This document shows, in pieces, positions 31,832 through 34,014 of a stretch of 34,014 nucleotides of DNA (positions within the stretch are counted from its first letter, which is position 1; the number at the start of each line of letters is the position of its first letter). The DNA is from Mycobacterium sp. (GTDB lineage: Bacteria; Actinomycetota; Actinomycetes; Mycobacteriales; Mycobacteriaceae). The position numbers were made by a program, and so were the translations under genes. The stretch covers positions 1-34,014 of the forward strand of contig JAHFVD010000076.1 in the NCBI GenBank assembly GCA_023264735.1, in the 5' to 3' direction. The notes below the pieces were generated by a model that saw nothing but the letters and a program-made list of their open reading frames with translations, made no database searches and was not told the origin of the DNA.

Positions 31832-33481
31832 ATGACTGGAGACATTTCCGCTACCCCCGAATGGAACGCGCTGCGTCGCCACCACGACCAGATCGCCGGG
31901 AAGCACCTCCGCGAGCTTTTCGCCGAAGACCCTGACCGCGGTAGCGAGCTCACGCTCACCGTCGGTGATCTCTACATCGACTACAGCAAGCACCGCGTCA
32001 CCCGGGAAACGCTGACGCTGCTGGTCGACCTCGCTCGCGCCGCGCACCTCGAAGCGCGCCGCGACGCGATGCTGGCGGGCGAGCACATCAACACCTCCGA
32101 GGACCGTGCCGTGCTGCACACCGCGCTGCGGCTGCCGCGGGACACCGAGCTGGTCGTGGACGGCCAGAATGTGGTCGCCGATGTGCACGAGGTGCTCGAC
32201 GCGATGGGCGACTTCACCGACCGGCTGCGCAACGGTGACTGGACCGGCGCCACCGGCGAGCGGATCAGATGCGTCGTCAACATCGGCATCGGCGGCTCGG
32301 ATCTGGGCCCGGTGATGGTGTACCAGGCGCTGCGCCACTACGCCGACGCCGGCATCTCGGCACGGTTCGTCTCGAACGTCGACCCTGCCGACTTGGTGGC
32401 CAAGTTGGACGGACTCGAGCCTGCCACAACGCTTTTCATCATCGCCTCCAAGACGTTCTCGACGCTAGAGACGCTGACCAACGCCACCGCTGCGCGGCGC
32501 TGGCTCACCGACAGCCTCGGCGATGCCGCGGTGTCGAAGCACTTCGTGGCCGTGTCGACGAACAAGAAGCTGGTCGACGAGTTCGGCATCAACACCGACA
32601 ACATGTTCGGCTTCTGGGACTGGGTGGGCGGCCGTTATTCGGTGGACTCGGCGATCGGGCTGTCGGTGATGGCGGTGATCGGCCGGGAGGCGTTCGCCGA
32701 TTTCCTGTCCGGCTTCCATCTCGTGGACCGCCACTTCGCCACCGCGCCACTGGAATCCAACGCGCCCGCGCTGCTGGGCCTGATCGGGCTGTGGTACTCC
32801 GATTTCTTCGGGGCCGAGACCCGCGCGGTGCTGCCGTACTCCAACGACCTGTCCCGGTTCGCGGCGTATCTGCAGCAGCTGACGATGGAGTCCAACGGCA
32901 AGTCGGTCAAATCGGACGGCACCGCTGTAACAACGGAGACCGGCGAAATCTTCTGGGGTGAGCCGGGAACCAACGGGCAACACGCGTTCTATCAGTTGCT
33001 GCACCAGGGCACCCGGCTGGTGCCTGCCGACTTCATCGGCTTCAGCGAGCCCACCGACGACCTGCCCACCGCCGACGGGTCGGGCAGCATGCACGACCTG
33101 CTGATGAGCAACTTCTTCGCCCAGACCCAGGTGCTGGCGTTCGGCAAGACCGCAGCCGAAATTACCGCGGAGGGCACGCCCGCGAACGTGGTGCCGCACA
33201 AGGTGATGCCGGGTAACCGGCCGAGCACGTCGATCCTGGCGAACCGACTGACCCCGTCGGTCGTCGGGCAGCTGATCGCGCTCTACGAGCATCAGGTCTT
33301 CACCGAGGGCGTGGTCTGGGGCATCGACTCGTTCGACCAGTGGGGTGTCGAGCTTGGCAAGACTCAGGCCAAGGCGCTGCTCGGAGTGATCACCAGCGAC
33401 AGCTCACCGGCCAAGCAGACCGACAGCTCGACCGACGAGCTGGTGCGGCGTTACAGGGTGGAGCGCGGCCGGGCGCGCTAG
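31832..33481 (+). CDS. pgi: Glucose-6-phosphate isomerase Pgi
   Basis: This 549-residue enzyme interconverts glucose-6-phosphate and fructose-6-phosphate. Motifs seen are GIGGSDLGPVMVYQAL (phosphate binding), SKTFSTLET, the catalytic Glu region in FGFWDWVGGRYS, TMESNGKSVKSDG, the His in FYQLLHQGTRL, and the catalytic Lys in SFDQWGVELGK. The length is normal for the mycobacterial enzyme. AAGG at 31821-31824 precedes the ATG. The stop TAG overlaps the convergent SDR stop as CTAG (33478-33481). Confidence 0.97.
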   Translation: MTGDISATPEWNALRRHHDQIAGKHLRELFAEDPDRGSELTLTVGDLYIDYSKHRVTRETLTLLVDLARAAHLEARRDAMLAGEHINTSEDRAVLHTALRLPRDTELVVDGQNVVADVHEVLDAMGDFTDRLRNGDWTGATGERIRCVVNIGIGGSDLGPVMVYQALRHYADAGISARFVSNVDPADLVAKLDGLEPATTLFIIASKTFSTLETLTNATAARRWLTDSLGDAAVSKHFVAVSTNKKLVDEFGINTDNMFGFWDWVGGRYSVDSAIGLSVMAVIGREAFADFLSGFHLVDRHFATAPLESNAPALLGLIGLWYSDFFGAETRAVLPYSNDLSRFAAYLQQLTMESNGKSVKSDGTAVTTETGEIFWGEPGTNGQHAFYQLLHQGTRLVPADFIGFSEPTDDLPTADGSGSMHDLLMSNFFAQTQVLAFGKTAAEITAEGTPANVVPHKVMPGNRPSTSILANRLTPSVVGQLIALYEHQVFTEGVVWGIDSFDQWGVELGKTQAKALLGVITSDSSPAKQTDSSTDELVRRYRVERGRAR

Positions 33482-34014
33482 GCGAACGGTTTGGTGAACC
33501 GCGGCGGCAGCACCCGCAGCAGCGCCACCAGTGGAATCCACGGCCACCCGGGCACGATCGCGCGGCCGCTCTCGCGTTCGATGGCGTTGACCATGTGCCG
33601 CACACCGGTGTCGTTGTCCACCATCAGCATGGTGGTGTTCGACTTGCCGGTCATTTCCGACTCGATGTAGCCGGGTTCGACGACCGTGACTTTGATTGGG
33701 CCGGAGGCATATTCGGCGCGCAGCGACTCGCCCAGCGAGGTGACCCCGGCCTTGCTCGCAGCGTAGGCGGCCTTGACACCGGGCACACCCTTGTTGCCAA
33801 GCACACTCGAGACCAGCACGAGGTGTCCCGAGCCGGCTTCCTTGAACATCGCCAGTGCCGTTTCGATCTGCACCAGCGCCGCGACCAAGTTGGTCTCGAT
33901 CGTGGCCTTGTTGGCCCACAGTTTGCCCGAGCCGAGCGGGGCGCCTTTCCCGATCCCGGCGTTGACGATGATCCGGTCGAGACCGCCGAGCTGGTCGGCG
34001 AGTTCGGCGAACAC
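33478..34014 (-). CDS. Short-chain dehydrogenase/reductase, 5' end cut by the window (Rv0945-like)
   Basis: The visible 178 residues are the C-terminal two thirds of a classical SDR. The NAG motif (IIVNAGIG), the catalytic serine in VLVSSVLGNKG and the catalytic YAASK motif (AAYAASKAGV) are present. So is the following VEPGYIESEM, which helps bind nicotinamide. The N-terminal TGxxxGxG coenzyme-binding loop lies beyond the window. The C-terminus is hydrophobic and basic (WPWIPLVALLRVLPPRFTKPFA), suggesting membrane association. The substrate is unknown. Position next to pgi matches Rv0945. Confidence 0.9.
   Translation of the reverse strand: MFAELADQLGGLDRIIVNAGIGKGAPLGSGKLWANKATIETNLVAALVQIETALAMFKEAGSGHLVLVSSVLGNKGVPGVKAAYAASKAGVTSLGESLRAEYASGPIKVTVVEPGYIESEMTGKSNTTMLMVDNDTGVRHMVNAIERESGRAIVPGWPWIPLVALLRVLPPRFTKPFA

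Overview
This is a high-GC actinobacterial chromosome segment, almost certainly a rapidly growing mycobacterium (Mycolicibacterium-like). From memory, the gene order runs in reverse along the M. tuberculosis Rv0975c to Rv0945 block: fadE13, accD2, accA2, fadE12, echA7, a DUF1707 gene, VWA and AAA+ genes, purH, purN, perM, the 34 kDa antigen gene, an F420-type LLM enzyme, sucD, sucC, an M23 peptidase, uvrD1, chorismate mutase, pgi and an SDR. Several genes are inserted relative to that order: a Tyr-rich secreted protein, sfnG, a 39-codon small ORF, a thiolase-like gene, an IIRR-repeat membrane protein, a PAP2 phosphatase, an acyltransferase/SGNH protein, a decayed fadD fragment and a GabD-type dehydrogenase. 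No rRNA, tRNA, CRISPR array or insertion sequence was seen.

Layout. Positions 1-5570 (+) are a tightly overlapping acyl-CoA carboxylase/dehydrogenase/hydratase operon that looks like a branched-chain acyl-CoA degradation module. A DUF1707 gene follows, then a strong terminator facing a secreted-protein gene on the minus strand. From 8012 to 15930 (-) lies a co-directional run: 34 kDa antigen, perM, purN, purH, AAA+ ATPase, VWA protein. The 16.1-18.4 kb stretch holds two divergent LLM flavin/deazaflavin enzymes with an operator-like direct repeat between them, and a small basic ORF. A thiolase-like gene under a KstR-like operator follows, then sucC-sucD with a long hairpin terminator. The 22.4-25.0 kb stretch is an envelope module: M23 peptidase, IIRR-repeat membrane protein and PAP2 phosphatase. 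uvrD1 and aroQ are divergent. The right end holds an acyltransferase, the fadD remnant, gabD, pgi and a truncated SDR.

The most striking signal is the leader of the chorismate mutase gene (27390-27596). It contains a 20-codon ORF starting with GTG at the expected transcription start and carrying Trp, Phe-Phe, Tyr and Tyr codons. An 8-bp hairpin overlaps the second Tyr codon, an alternative pairing is possible, and a long GC-rich terminator hairpin follows. Together these have the architecture of a ribosome-mediated transcription attenuator sensing aromatic amino acids. The opposite promoter, for uvrD1, has the spacing of a mycobacterial DNA-damage (PafBC/RecA-NDp) promoter.
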